DNA of 64,000 bases from Dendrophyllia cribrosa (GCA_024195265.1 JAJLRJ010000013.1:7545575-7609574), one strand, 5' to 3'; positions 1-11,049 are shown, counted from the first letter of the stretch. Notes: a model not told the origin generated them from the sequence alone. A program made the numbers and translations.

Positions 1-2
1 AG

Positions 3-143
3 CTGGCGTTCAAAATACTGTTAGCGCAGAATGCGAGTCTTCACAAGTTGTTTCCGTATGGTTATCTTGGAGCTGTGAGTGTCGCTTTGAGGGCTTACCG
101 ACAGACAAGTTGGAAAAATACTGATTTTCTGGAAAATATTAAG
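3..143 (+). CDS. Lipoxygenase exon (partial at window edge)
   Basis: Reads in frame from base 3 (LAFKILLAQNASLHK..., ending FLENIK) to a donor GTAAAT at 144. It aligns with the helical stretch just before the RGV and YRDDG segments of animal lipoxygenases. It ends in phase 0. The exon start and everything upstream are outside the window. Confidence 0.8.
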
Positions 144-3100
144 GTAAATCCGTGTTATTAATAAGTGTTTTTTGTTTAACCGCCACAGGGTTAGCTTAGT
201 TAGTACAGAACTAGTCTGCTGAGCCGGAGGTCGCGAGACCGATCCCCGGCACTCATGGTCTTAAAGGGACACTGTCCCGGCTGAAATATCGTGTTTTCAT
301 GATTATGGGCCAGGAGCTTGCTTTGAACATACTTTATTATCTAGAAATTGGAAGAAACCATCGCCAAACGGTGATGGAAGCAACGAAATATTAACTAAAC
401 AGACAAAATAACACCGCTAGAAAAGTCAAAATTTCACAAGAAAGGCAGTTTGATTTCTTGGCCGCCTGTCAAGTAAACCAAATTTCATATGCTGTAATCC
501 ACTTCAATCCTTGCAATCCTGCAATTTATCTCCAAACAATTGCTTTTGTTTTGCTCTATAGAATCTTTTTGTCCGACTAAGTTGTATATTTGGTGGAATT
601 TGGTGATATGACATGAAAATGGGCAAAGCGAAATTTTGCTCGGCGGGACGAGAGTCCACGAGAGTCCCTTTAAAATAGCTGAGGACAAAGGTGCTACGTT
701 TGCAATGATTTCTGCAAACGGTTAGACCTTCACGTGGCTCGGATCACCACATAGAAATGGCGGTCCCAGCTCCAATAGGGGACGTAAACACAGTGTTCTC
801 AATTGGTACTTTCGTGCTGAATACATTGACGCTTAAAACGGTAAACTATCTTAAGACGAACACTCCTGTAAGACATCAATTATTAGCTGGTTCAATTCTG
901 TTCGAATTTCACGTGTTCGTCTGCAACTAAACTCTCTAAAGGCGGACACATTTCTAGGGCGGACATCAATTATTGGCTGGTTCTGGCCAATTGTTCTTCT
1001 GTAACTAAACTTTCTACAAGGCGGGACAGCCAGAACCCGAGGGAGTTCGGTTTAGTCAGACTTTACAGTACAGCCTATCATTTAATACATACCGTTTCAC
1101 CGCATGTACTACTTTCTGAAATGGAATTAAGTTCTTTACAACATAATTTTTATTATGTCATTATTAGAGACGTGGAGTGGAGCGCAGATCCCTGCATTAT
1201 TTCCCTTACCGAGACGATGGTTACATCCTGTACAGTACAATACAAAAGGTTGCCACGGACTACGTAAAACAGTAAGTCACGTGATACTGAATGAAACTCT
1301 TGGAGAAACTATCGAGGATTACGTATACAGACAACCTAAGATTGCAATCCGAACGATCTAAGGTTAGTTTGGGTTGGATTGGCCGTGGGAATCGGCTAAA
1401 AAGGGACAGATCCTCTTTTATCAAATCCACAGTTTGGACTATATCCCGGCTCATTGAGTCTTCCCTCCGGGGGTGGGGAACATTTTAATGCTTATAATCT
1501 TGGCGAAAGTGACCTGCATGGTAACAAACGTTTACAATCGGCAATTTAGTTTCTTTCGCACGGGGCAGCGCAACGATTTCCCGCCAAAGAAAATGGACAT
1601 ACTCCGACTTACGTACAGTTCACTTTCTCCCAGTCAATTCCGTTTGAAACATTTCATTTCTCAAGCAAACGATGTACTGTTTAGGTTCCCCGTCACTTAA
1701 GAGCCACCTTTCTGCTCCTGGTCCCTGGCTATGCGGTGCCGGGAAAGTTACGAATGAGTCAAATGCACCGAGTTGACTACTTAAAGATCCTTCTATGAAA
1801 TCCCGTTGGGACATTCATCACTAAAAGTCATGATTATGTTCTGCTTTTATTTCCGCAAGGTATTACAAATGCGACGATGACGTAGAAAATGACTTTGAGC
1901 TGCAGAACTTTATGAATGAAGTGTCTGCGGATGGCATCGGAAGTGACGGAGGACTTGGAAACGTAAGACGTGATTAGCTTTTATTATAGTGGATTGCTAT
2001 TAACTGCCGTTTTGACTGCCGTTAACGTTTGCGGAGCTGGAGCAGTTGTCAATGCCAAAGTAATTACTCTGGCCAATCACAACAGACGTAGATAATCCAA
2101 TGAACCGATCAGAACTCGAAGCAAATGCATGTAGCCGGCGCCAAGCGCGGGATAAAGCGTGGGAGTGAGTCACGACTGGTTTTAGTTTTATTTCTGATTG
2201 GTTGATAAACTGGTGCGAGATTTTTCAGCCAATCATTAAGTATAAGGTACTAGCAATGCAAAACCAAGACAATCGCGAAATTACTTTCGATACTCATGCC
2301 AATTGAAAACCGCTCTTTGAACAAACCAGTTGACAGGGCCGTAGCCAATATGAGGCAAACCGAGGAACTTACCTCAGTCATTTTTTCTTTTTTTACGGGG
2401 AAAGTAAGCTTTTTTTTAAGGAGAAAGTAAGAAACTACCAGCAAATAACCATGGATATTGCCTCAGTCCTTATTTTTTCTGGCTACGGCCCTGGTTGATC
2501 GCGGTCACTTAGTGATATACAGTAGAACTCTATTAACTCGAATCGTCAGGGGAAAAGTTAAATTCCATAACAAAGTTAAGCAGTGAACTAAAGCAAGAGG
2601 TTCGAGTTATCGGGGTTCAAATTATAGAGATTTTATTGTATTAAGAAACTGGTTTCACTCCAAACTATTCTCGCCACTAGGCATAATAGGCCATTTGCAC
2701 GATGGCGTCATTTGACTACAACTACCAGAATTCATTTCGTTTTTCCTTTCTTATTTAAATTTTGTAATCCCAGTGCGGTTTAAATAACAATAGCCCTAAA
2801 TTGCACTACAAAACAAAAAAAACTGAAGGATTCTGGTAGTTGTAGTCATATGACGTCATCGTGCAAATGGCCTATTGTTCAGGAGCACTTAACGAGCGTA
2901 ACATCGGCAAAACTGGCAAAGTTAACGCCTTCCCTGTTTTCGAAGGGATAAAAAATTGTCGTTTGGGTACGAAATAAGACAGCTAGGATTTTTGAAAAGG
3001 AGAAAGCAGTTGGAAAATTCCGGGGATAAGATTCCGGCTTTTCCTAAAATTTTCAGCCGCGGAAATATTCAGCTAAAAGAACCGAAAATGATCAAATTGT

Positions 3101-5641
3101 ATTAGCTTTCATAAAGTGTCCTTAACCCTATTCAGCTTGGGCTTTTTTCGAGTTCCTGAACCTGGGGGAAGGGAGGGGGGGGGGGGGATGCCGCCCTCCC
3201 CCCCCCCCCCCCTCCCAGCTTCAAGAACATTAAGGTAAAGGTACAAATATGCAAATTCCAAAAAAACATGGCTGTCAAAATCTTGTTGCCATGGAAACAT
3301 CAAGTCACGTGATCAATAAATTGTCTTATGAAGTTGTTGCCATTGTTAGGAAAAGTTGAGGGCGTTTGAATACATATTAAAGAAGTTATGAATGTTGAAA
3401 GTTAGCGCGGGCACCCCCCCCCCCCCCCCCACCCCCCACCCCCTTCCCCCTCCTCCAGGCTGAATAGGGTTAAGGGATACGGAAAAACAGTACAAGGCTA
3501 AAGGACAAATGAAGGTTGTTATCATTCGATGCATTTTATTTTTTCTTCCTTTTTATCGGCCGAGAGTCCACCACGTGACCTGCGAATAACTGCCTCTGAA
3601 TGATTCTGCTGATGCGCACGACGGTGCAAAGTTGTTTTGCTGCGAATAATTGTTCTGTTCCCGTCCTCTACAATGGCAGCCCGATTTCTGCTCTGTTTTA
3701 GCAGTTATGAATAAATATTTATTGAAAAACAAACTCGGTGATCGAATGATAAAACAATTATTGAACTCGGCCATCGTAAAATATCGTGATTTGTCAGTGT
3801 CCTGTAGATCAATTATCTGCCTCAGCCTTCGGTTAATAATTCATCTGTCATGTCTGCTCGGCACTGACAAATCACGGTATTTTGCTCAACCTCGTCCAAT
3901 AATTTATAATTGTTGTTATTGTCGTTGTACAACGCCATTCCAAGCGTTTTCGTAAACATTTCTCATAGAGTGCTCTTGATACTTATTATACCAGTTTTCT
4001 GTGTTGTAGATTAAAGATCTTCCTCGCGAGCTAACCACAGTGAACAGCCTTGTAAACTTCCTCACAAGATTCTTGTGGCAGATAAGCGCACATCACGCAG
4101 CAGTCAATTATGCTCTAGCAGATTACGGAGCCTTTACATTAAACATGCCAACAAGGCTTTACAAAGATTCACGAGCTCCTGATGATGTCTTCTCTTTGTT
4201 CAACTATCCAAATGCTAACATTTCCTCGGTAAGTGGATTACCCCCTTCCCCCCTCCCCCGGGCGGGGGCGGGTGGAAGACTCCCATATAAAAATGACGGG
4301 GGTGCCCGTCGTACCTTTTAAGGGTCAAAATGTTAAGATTGGTACCACTTAGGGTGCTAACATCTAAAATGACCACCGTTAGAATTATCGCGATACCTCT
4401 TAAGAGCAAAAATCCATTGGAGCCACGCAAATCAAACGAGATTCTAGAACCTTTTAGGGTGTTTTTCGAAACTTTTCGACTAACAATTCCGTCATTTTTA
4501 TATTGGAGTCCCCTTCGGGTAGATTACCCTCAACACAGCAGTTCTTCCAGTATTCAGTTCTTATCGACATGACGAGTTTGACACAGCTAGTAGCATGTTC
4601 CAGACATTCAGATTGTGGAGATGACGCAAAGGCGAGGGGCTTTCTCTGTTCAAAATAAGTATGGGTCGGGTGGGTGGGTTGAAATTGTAGTAAAGAAGCA
4701 AAGACCGATACAACGTAGATACAAATTTTAAAGGTGTACTATATTTCGGCTGACCAAACCAGCCTTCTTCAGGTACAATGAGGTAAAATTTACATTGGTT
4801 TGTTTTATTTTTTGATCCAACGTATACCAGCAGGATTGTCGTCCACGGTAACTTGCTTGAACGTCTCATTTCGTTGAAATTATGAACGGATTGATGGCGG
4901 CTGCCACTGAAGCGCTTTGATGATGCACGATCAACGTAGTTCCCAGGGTCTCTCTTCTTCCTGTTCCCTGGAGCAGAAAGAAGAAGATCCTCGGAACCAT
5001 CGCACCTCTCATTGAACTGTAAAGCGAATAGGCCTCTCTTTAGCTTGTATGTTTTGTTTACCCAATGTAGGTCATGTGATGTTCTCAAGGGAATTTGTCC
5101 TTTGTCTTTTCATAAATTATGCATACATACGCACGTGAAGAAAACAAAATTTAAAAGAAACAGTTCTCTAGGGTAACATCACATGATTTACATTGAGAAA
5201 ACAAAACATACAAACTAAAGGGAAAACTAAAGAGGTATATTAAATTGAATTGTAAATTTGAGCATATGTGGACATATACATGGACATAGCGCTTAATAAA
5301 TGAGTTAACCGGCATTTTGTCCCAGTTTCTTGTCAGTTTTAACCAGTATAGGACGGAGTCGGAGGATTATAGTTGCCTTATGTATTTTTGATGTTTTCTT
5401 AAAACAGGAGCAAGGCTTGCTCTCCACGACGCTGTCCAATTTCCGATTTGATAGTCTGTTTGACTACGGTGAAGCACTGCCAGACAAAAAAGGGCGAAGA
5501 GTGATTTCCAACTGGTTTTACTATCTTCGAAGAAAGGTGCAACCTTACATAGAATGGAAGAACAGACTGAGGCTTGCGAAGGATCATTTGACTTACCCTT
5601 ACCTATCACCACGGTGGATTCCCAATGGCATTCAGACATAA
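3..5641 (+). CDS. Lipoxygenase, C-terminal part (5' end outside window)
   Basis: Five exons join in phase: up to 143, 1168-1271, 1860-1962, 4031-4228 and 5408-5641. They give about 259 residues plus a stop, all from the C-terminal half of the catalytic domain. Seen: an RGVERR segment followed by the family motif YRDDGY, then DVENDFELQNF, then the iron-ligand motif SAHHAAVN (third His ligand and Asn), and an end reading YLSPRWIPNGIQT. Lipoxygenases insert O2 into polyunsaturated fatty acids; anthozoan members include 8R-type and allene-oxide-synthase fusion enzymes, but the N-terminal part that would tell these apart is not here. The first two His ligands also lie upstream of the window. The last residue is Thr where the family normally has Ile. 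Family assignment is firm; positional specificity is unknown. Confidence 0.93.
187..250 (+). repeat. tRNA-like SINE head (possible)
   Basis: TTAGCTTAGTTAGTACAG resembles an A box, and GGTCGCGAGACCGATCC, about 28 bases later, resembles a B box. It lies in a lipoxygenase intron directly upstream of a palindromic element (261-674). The two arms do not form a clean cloverleaf, so this is read as a SINE relic and not a tRNA gene. Confidence 0.4.
261..674. mobile_element. Inverted-repeat element (MITE-like) in lipoxygenase intron
   Basis: The left end TTAAAGGGACACTGTCCCG is mirrored at the right by CGGGAC...GTCCCTTTAA (645-674). No coding capacity. Confidence 0.5.
1168..1271 (+). CDS. Lipoxygenase exon with YRDDG motif
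   Basis: Acceptor AG at 1166-1167, donor GTAAGT at 1272. Encodes RRGVERRSLHYFPYRDDGY and continues to DYVK, leaving two bases (CA) completed by G of the next exon. YRDDG is a signature of the lipoxygenase catalytic domain. Confidence 0.9.
1860..1962 (+). CDS. Lipoxygenase exon
   Basis: Acceptor AG at 1858-1859, donor GTAAGA at 1963. Encodes YYKCDDDVENDFELQNFMNE and about 14 more residues. This matches the family pattern YY.gD..v..D.ELQ.. before the SAQHAAVN helix. It ends in phase 0. Confidence 0.9.
2040..2315. mobile_element. MITE family GAGC-TTTTCAATTG, copy 1
   Basis: Ends resemble GAGCAGTTTTCAATTG. The interior carries TCTGATTGGTT and CCAATCA words and GCAAATGCATG. Related copies lie at 36335-36797, 53317-53595 and about 62776-63019. 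Two of the copies (36335 and 53317) show TA target duplications, as in Tc1/mariner-type elements. Confidence 0.6.
3126..3469. mobile_element. piggyBac-like MITE with TTAA target sites
   Basis: Flanked by TTAA at 3122-3125 and 3470-3473. The ends are CCCTATTCAGC and its mirror GCTGAATAGGG. Long G and C runs lie inside. The same terminal words are used by the larger element at 58726-59969. Confidence 0.65.
4031..4228 (+). CDS. Lipoxygenase exon with metal-ligand motif SAHHAAVN
   Basis: The acceptor is taken as AG at 4029-4030, because it keeps phase 0 with the previous exon and restores the family residues LTTVNSL; the AG at 4039-4040 would put a TGA in frame. Donor GTAAGT at 4229. Encodes FLWQISAHHAAVNYALADYG, carrying the third His and the Asn iron ligands, and then the NMPTRLY loop. 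Confidence 0.92.
4235..4530. repeat. Dispersed repeat, copy 1 (lipoxygenase last intron)
   Basis: GC-rich start followed by ACTCCCATATAAAAATGACG. A second copy with ACTTCCGTATAAAATTGACG lies at about 5700-5960. The rest of this intron (to 5407) holds no gene I can support; it includes the sequence AGAAGGCTGGTTTGGTCAGC, complementary in character to retroelement-associated hairpins. Confidence 0.45.
5408..5641 (+). CDS. Lipoxygenase terminal exon
   Basis: Acceptor AG at 5406-5407, phase 0, stop TAA at 5639-5641. The last residues are YPYLSPRWIPNGIQT. The C-terminal carboxylate is a metal ligand in this family. The side chain is normally Ile, here Thr. Confidence 0.9.
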   Translation, partial: EQGLLSTTLSNFRFDSLFDYGEALPDKKGRRVISNWFYYLRRKVQPYIEWKNRLRLAKDHLTYPYLSPRWIPNGIQT

Positions 5642-7083
5642 GACAAACCGAACGCTTTGAAGGGGTCTGGTCACGATTATTTTAGGCGATTCCACCGCTT
5701 ACAAGCCTGGGTGGGTGAGGGTGACTCCCAGGAGGGGTGGGTGGGTGGGACTCCCGCGGGGGGGGGGGGACTTCCGTATAAAATTGACGGGGGTGGGGGT
5801 GATCGTCGTAAAGGAACCCCTAAAAGGTGCCATAAACATGTTTTTTGGATGGGGCTCATATTAATGTTTACTCCTAAGAGGGACCAATTTGTTCTGAACC
5901 ACGAATTATAACCTCTAAAAGGTATAATGATCACCCCGTGATGATCACTTTTACTAAGGAGTGACCCCTCCCTCGATCGGGCGTATAAGATGGATAGGGA
6001 TGGAGAAAACGAATTCGAGGATGTCTCGGTTCAAGCTTATTTTGGAGAGTTCCCAGGGGTAATTAAGATTCATGAAGCCTTCTAAGTTAAAATGTGTTCT
6101 TAGTATTGCTGGCATACAGACGCCTTTTGCTGAAAAAATTTATAAAACCTTCATGAATTGGGTTCCTTCTTCCTGTTTTATTTATTTTTATTTTTTGGTA
6201 ACAGTGTCCCTTAATACTAAAATCATGCGCTTCTTAACCCTAAAATAATCATGTGCTTAACCTAAATTCTTAAATCATTATATGACCACAAATACTGAAA
6301 TCAGTTCTTAACCAAATCATTACCATTGCATTTAACCCTAATTGCCTTTGGATCTCGTAAATATTTAATTATTAATTAATGAAGACAAGCACTGAAGAGT
6401 CACCGAAAATAACGTGATCAATCCCCTTTAAATGGAGTAGAAATGTGACAAAGTGTAAGGAATAAATTAGATACGTTAGTTCTTGTAAGTCTGGTCTTCT
6501 ACCTACGTCATATGACTAATAACTAGTCCCTTGGTTAGTTCATTGTAAAGGTTACTATGAATGTGTGTTAACACCAATAAAGAACTAAGAAATGTTTACT
6601 GATGTAATGATTCAATTTACCTTACAATGAATTGATCTATTATATACCTTGAAGCTTAACGGACTCGAGGACACACAGTGGTGCAATTTACACACATTTA
6701 CATAAGTTCAATTTGAGTAATGGTCCTTAGTAAGAACTAGACAACCGAACGGCAAGGAATGCAGAAAGGTGTTAATTGTGATATCATGTTGAAACCGTCC
6801 ACCTCATTGGCTAAAACGTGAAAATCTACCATCACTTAACCAGGTAGTGCATTTATTTCTCTTTAGTTTACTAATTGGTTCCCTTTTAGTGAAAACTATT
6901 CTAAGTTTTAATGCAACCAAAATTCTATGTGGAAAACATGTAAAATTAGAAGCCTTTCTTGCCATTGTTTTGGAGTTTCAAGATTGGATGAAATCTTGTA
7001 GCACAAAAGAAACATTCCAGTACATTATATTTAAAAAACATGTTGTCCATAGGTTGATGCATTCTCAGTAAAAAAACCTAAAC
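5642..7083. other. Intergenic, no gene seen
   Basis: Contains a repeat copy at about 5700-5960 (related to 4235-4530). Beyond this the DNA is AT-rich with no convincing exon. An AATAAA at 6576 is a possible polyadenylation signal for the lipoxygenase, but its distance from the stop (over 900 bases) makes this weak. Confidence 0.4.
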
Positions 7084-7157
7084 AATCTTATGTGGGGAAA
7101 GCGAAATGCCGCGGAACAATAGAGCATTGCCCTAGTTCTTATACGCATTATTACTTA

Positions 7158-7307
7158 CGGTCCGGACACACGCGCAGCAAGATTTTTTGGGGGTGTCATA
7201 CGATGGGTTGCGCGCAACGTCGCAAACGTAGAACTCGATTCTACTTCCACAGCTGTTGTGCGCAACGTTGCAAGAAAAGCTGCAAGGTGTGTCCGGGCCT
7301 TTTGAAG
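7158..7307. mobile_element. Inverted-repeat element, GGTCCGGACACAC ends
   Basis: GGTCCGGACACACGCGCAGC at the left is mirrored by AAGGTGTGTCCGGGCC at the right. Internal CAACGTCGC / GCAACGTTGC words are also self-complementary. An open frame on the minus strand here is a by-product of the palindrome. Confidence 0.5.
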
Positions 7308-7801
7308 CTTCGCCGCTAGTTCCATTCGTCTTCCTCGCAGATTTCTCGCAGTCTCCGTAAATCCAACCAAAACCGAGGTAATTACTGACTGTCTAATTAA
7401 AACAGACGCTGTCAATCCAATGAACAGATCATAACTCGAAGCAAACACATTTGACCCGGGAACAAGCGCTAAAATAAAACTTAAAACAATTATCAAAAAG
7501 GTCTTCATTTTGGTATGATTTATTTGCAATTCAGTCTGCAAGTCACCAGTCAGGAAAAACCGCAAGGAGTTTATCAATAACAGCTTTATGTTTGGACTTT
7601 TTGGCGCTCTGTGAAGCATAATCTGGTGATGTCGTTTAGAGTATTTAGCGCGTTGAATTGGACTAAAGATCTGGATCCACAGGACAAATCACTATCCAGC
7701 TAGACTGTAGTCTGAGCGTCCGAACCGTGGTTCGAGTCCAGGTCTCTACCGTCGTGATGTTTCTTAGGAAAACTTTGCTCCATATTGTCTCTCTCCACCC
7801 A

Positions 7802-7951
7802 GGTCCCGCTTGTTCAAAATGTGGATAGCGCTACTCATCGGATAAATCACTATCCAGTGATAACACAATGGATTTTGTTAATACTTATCCACTGGGTAGT
7901 GATAATTTATGGGGGTGGATAGCGCTATCCACCTTTTGAACAACTGGGGCC
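7802..7951. mobile_element. Palindromic MITE, TTGTTCAAAA / GGATAGCGCTATCC family, copy 1
   Basis: Whole-element palindrome with GGATAGCGCTATCC near both ends and GGCCC-type termini. Closely related to 25513-25667 in a WLS intron. Confidence 0.65.
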
Positions 7952-8210
7952 TGGTGTATCTAAGTATCGGTGAGATAATGCTGGGGGTAACCCTGCGATG
8001 GACTAGCATCTTATCCAGGAATGGCTGGAGCAATTCCCTTAGTTGCTACATGCTACAGAAACCAGGTTAAGCTACAGCCTTGTGGTGGCCTGTGGCTTAC
8101 GGTCAGTGTAGCAGCTTCATTGCTTAAGGCGTTGCGGCTGCTTCTGTATTTAGGGCTAGGAGCCTTTGTTTCTGTTGTTTGTTCTATTGTTCTCTCGAAG
8201 GGTGTCGAAC

Positions 8211-8411
8211 CAATACGCCATTTCCGAGTTACCTTTAGCCTCTCTATCAAAGCGAGGCTAGGTTCGAAACCTTTCATATGAAAATGAGTTTTCATTCACA
8301 TGCAAAAAAAAACTTAATTGCATATGAATGAAAACTTATTTTCATATGAAAGGTTTCGCACCTATCCTCGCTTTGATAGAGAGGTTAAAGGCAACTCGGA
8401 AATGGCCTATT
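8211..8411. mobile_element. Palindromic MITE, GCCATTTCCGAGTT family
   Basis: Arms 8211-8290 and 8325-8411 are near-complementary. They carry GCCATTTCCGAGTT, CTCTCTATCAAAGCGAGG and TTTCATATGAAAAT, with a short A-rich loop. Confidence 0.7.
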
Positions 8412-8686
8412 GTGTGAGACCTTACGACATCGCCCGAGGCTCATGTACCTACCTTATTTACCTTGTCCCCAGGGTCTTCTCCGCCTTTTTATGAGGATGA
8501 GGTTGCTAATTTACCTTAAAAGCATGATGTCTCCTTATAGGCCACTTCAAAAAATACTATTATACTCTTTAAAGTGCAGGTTTGGGTGGTAACACGAAAA
8601 AAGCAAGTGACACACTCAAACACCAACCCCGCGGTCTGGCCAGTACCTTACGCATGCGCACAGCCATATCACCCGCGCAGCAGCAG

Positions 8687-8729
8687 CCATGGACATCTGT
8701 TTCGTCCTTGTTAGGACTCATCAGCATGG
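8687..8729 (-). ncRNA. Hammerhead ribozyme motif
   Basis: The minus strand reads CCATG-CTGATGA-GTCC-TAACAA-GGAC-GAAAC-AGATGTC-CATGG. Both core blocks (CUGAUGA and GAAA) are intact. Stem II GTCC/GGAC is a perfect 4 bp. Stem I CCATG/CATGG is perfect. Cleavage is expected after GUC. Stem III is only about 3 bp, as in hammerheads of Penelope-like elements and metazoan retrozymes, which are thought to work as dimers. No reverse transcriptase is seen beside it, so it is probably a solo or non-autonomous remnant. Confidence 0.8.
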
Positions 8730-8957
8730 CATAGCCATAGGTTAGCCATAACATAGTTTGGGTGGCGCTTGATGTAAGTCTTATTTTTCCAATTTCTTTT
8801 GTTTTCAGCACGAATTGCACATGCTATGCTTCAACCTCTTGGCAATTTGCATACGGTGCACATTTGTATACGAACCGCACAATGCTACATCCTAGCATTC
8901 GTACATGTACTCTGAATTCCATTGTGCCATTCTAACAATTATATCAATAAATAAATT

Positions 8958-9236
8958 TAGGAATGGACCACTTTATTTTTGTGGGGGGGGGGGGGGGGGG
9001 GGGGGGGGGTTGTGGGCAATTTTTCTGAGCATGAATTTTTTTTTTTCCCGTCTTGAGGTTGTGCAATATTTTTTTCGGGATTGTTCGATACTTTTTTCCC
9101 TTGGGCTCGCTGTGCATGACTTTTTTTTCTCTACTTTTGCTGTGCAGGAATTTTTTTTTGGTAATTGCCCAACCCCCCCCCCCCCCCCCCCCCTCAAAAA
9201 AAAAATAAATAAATAAAATAGAATGGTCCGTCCCTT
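8958..9236. mobile_element. Inverted-repeat element with poly-G / poly-C core
   Basis: GAATGGACCACTTTATTTTT at the left is mirrored by an AT-rich stretch and GAATGGTCCGTCCC at the right. An uninterrupted run of about 27 G (8983-9009) faces about 20 C (9173-9193). Related sequence occurs at 42850-42990 and 44640-44805. Confidence 0.55.
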
Positions 9237-9662
9237 AGAATGAGGATCATCTGAATCCGAAATCCACAATTGGGGATTGCTTTTTGATACGCATGATCTA
9301 AAAAAGTGGTGGTCGCAATATTCCCAAGTACCAAACTGTTATATGGAGAGCCAAATTTAAAGTCAGAAATAAATTATTTAAGTGATCGAAAAATTATCAA
9401 GGCTATTATTTAATTTCTGTCTTAAATTTAACTAAATTCAACCTTTTAGAGTTATAATCATGATTCTGCTTCGTTCAGTTCACATTTTTGTACTCTCAAT
9501 TTGATTCCTAAGAGACTTGAATTTTAATGTCCTTGTGGTTAATTTTCGTGTCATAAAAATATTTTGGTTTCACCTGCGTTAATTCAAAATGAAAGACCAT
9601 ACTTATGTCATTACTTATTTATGATAATAGCCTGGATTTAAAATAATACGTTTAGTTTCAAA

Positions 9663-10178
9663 ATGGCTGCCAGGACGTCCTCGGTCAAAACCGCTATTCT
9701 GCTCTTTACTGAAGACCAAGAGGAAAACTGTGAAAAGCTGCGGACTGTTTTAGAAAGCGAATCCGGCGGTGATATATGCGTCGTGGACTTGGTCGATATA
9801 TCTGTGCGCGGTTTATCGCTGGAAGAACAGCTCCGTAATGGCTGTGATTGCATTGTTTTAGTCTGTTCCTCGCAAGCAACACAACTTATCAACGATGAAA
9901 AATCGACAGTTTTTAAAACGAAAAGCGGCCAGAAAGTTAAATTTGATGGGGAGATTATTAGCAAGGTTTTCAAGTGCAGCGATGGAAGGTTACGGCGCAA
10001 AGTGATTCCCGTGTCTTTTGTGGAATTACCCTCGGTTTTGCATGGGTCAGGAGCGAGGCGCAAGGATCGCTACAATGCGATTTCGTTTGAGATAAAACAA
10101 GGGGAGGTGACTGAACTGATGCTGGAAGGCGATGTGCTAGAAAGTTTGATTGATGTTATAAAGAAAGCGAAAATTTAA
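9663..10178 (+). CDS. Small SEFIR/TIR-like protein, intronless
   Basis: A single open frame of 171 aa starting at AAAATGG. The N-terminal strand KTAILLFTED is followed by a helix (EENCEKLRTVLES), a strand (DICVVDLVD), LSLEEQLRNGCDCIVLVCSS, then KVFKCSDGRLRRKVIPVSF. The alternating strand/helix order and the IVLVCSS strand resemble SEFIR/TIR signalling domains, which pair homotypically downstream of IL-17-type and Toll receptors. No transmembrane segment or second domain is seen, so it could be a free adaptor or decoy. Two decayed copies of its 3' end follow directly. The family call is by eye and could be wrong; that the frame is coding is better supported (clean, strongly amino-acid-biased ORF in AT-rich DNA). 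Confidence 0.6.
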   Translation: MAARTSSVKTAILLFTEDQEENCEKLRTVLESESGGDICVVDLVDISVRGLSLEEQLRNGCDCIVLVCSSQATQLINDEKSTVFKTKSGQKVKFDGEIISKVFKCSDGRLRRKVIPVSFVELPSVLHGSGARRKDRYNAISFEIKQGEVTELMLEGDVLESLIDVIKKAKI

Positions 10179-10185
10179 ACAAATG

Positions 10186-10405
10186 GGACAAAATTGTTTG
10201 CGAGTGGAGCTCTACTTCAAGTTGACCACAGTTATGCTGGAAGGCAAATGTTTGATTGATGTCAGACACAAACAAAGGAAAACATTTCAACACACGAGCA
10301 GTTGTTTGCAAGAGTACCATAAATTGACCGTTGTTTTGATGGAAAGAGATATGTTAGAACGTTTGATTAATGTCATCATTGTATAAGCGAAAATTTAAAC
10401 ACATG
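10186..10405 (+). repeat. Two degenerate tandem copies of the 3' end of the 9663 gene
   Basis: The end of the gene (CTGATGCTGGAAGGC ... TTTGATTGATGTTAT ... AAGCGAAAATTTAAACA) recurs as GTTATGCTGGAAGGCAAATG...TTTGATTGATGTC, and again as GTTTTGATGGAAAGAG...TTTGATTAATGTC...AAGCGAAAATTTAAACA. These are partial tandem duplications covering the last ~25 codons and the start of the 3' UTR. Confidence 0.65.
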
Positions 10406-11049
10406 CATAAGGCAAAGTTTTATAAGAAATAGTTTAAAGTTATGTGCAAACGCCAAGAACATATATAGACATACTCAGTGTCAGTCCTCCATTGAACATT
10501 GATCAAGGTAAGATCGAAAACGAAATAAACATGAATGTTGACTAAAATTTGATAGTGGAACTGGAAACACGACTACAAAATCGTAGAACTGAAATATTCA
10601 GGAATTATCAATAATAAAAAATCATTTTAGACTGTATGCAATATTTTAGGTGTGAAGAACTCGTCCCTCAGTTGAAAAATTCGTAGGCTCCTGAACTGCT
10701 CATATATGAAGCCACTGATTCAGAAGAAGCCTGTTTCAAGCGCTCAGATAGTGTGGGGAGCGACGCGAAAAAAAGCAAGGAAACTGGAGAGAGCTCGCAT
10801 CGGCTTTTGCGCCTATCCCCCTCAATTAGCACTCGAACTTTTCATAATATTTTTGCCTCGCGCGTCGCCTTTCTTTTCAGTGCTCCCCACTATCTGATCA
10901 TGAACGCCTAGAAATTTATCCGTCCTTTTTTCCTGCTCCTTGGATAGGCAAGTAAAACACCTAATACCCACGTATTCAGTCAGTTCCTCTCGTGGCTGGG
11001 AGTGAGCACAAAGTGCGCGTAAGAGGTTGGGAACGAATAGCTTGTTGGT

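Noticed and set aside
4561..5088. 175-codon ORF on the minus strand in the last lipoxygenase intron
   Set aside because: No recognisable family, no splice or start context, and the surrounding sequence has retroelement-like hairpin words. Probably chance or repeat.
7155..7619. 154-codon minus-strand ORF with a signal-peptide-like start
   Set aside because: Half of it lies in the inverted-repeat element 7158-7307 and part in a MITE fragment. No homology is apparent.
7680..7750. tRNA-like B box GGTTCGAGTCC
   Set aside because: No matching acceptor stem or anticodon arm can be drawn. At most a SINE fragment.
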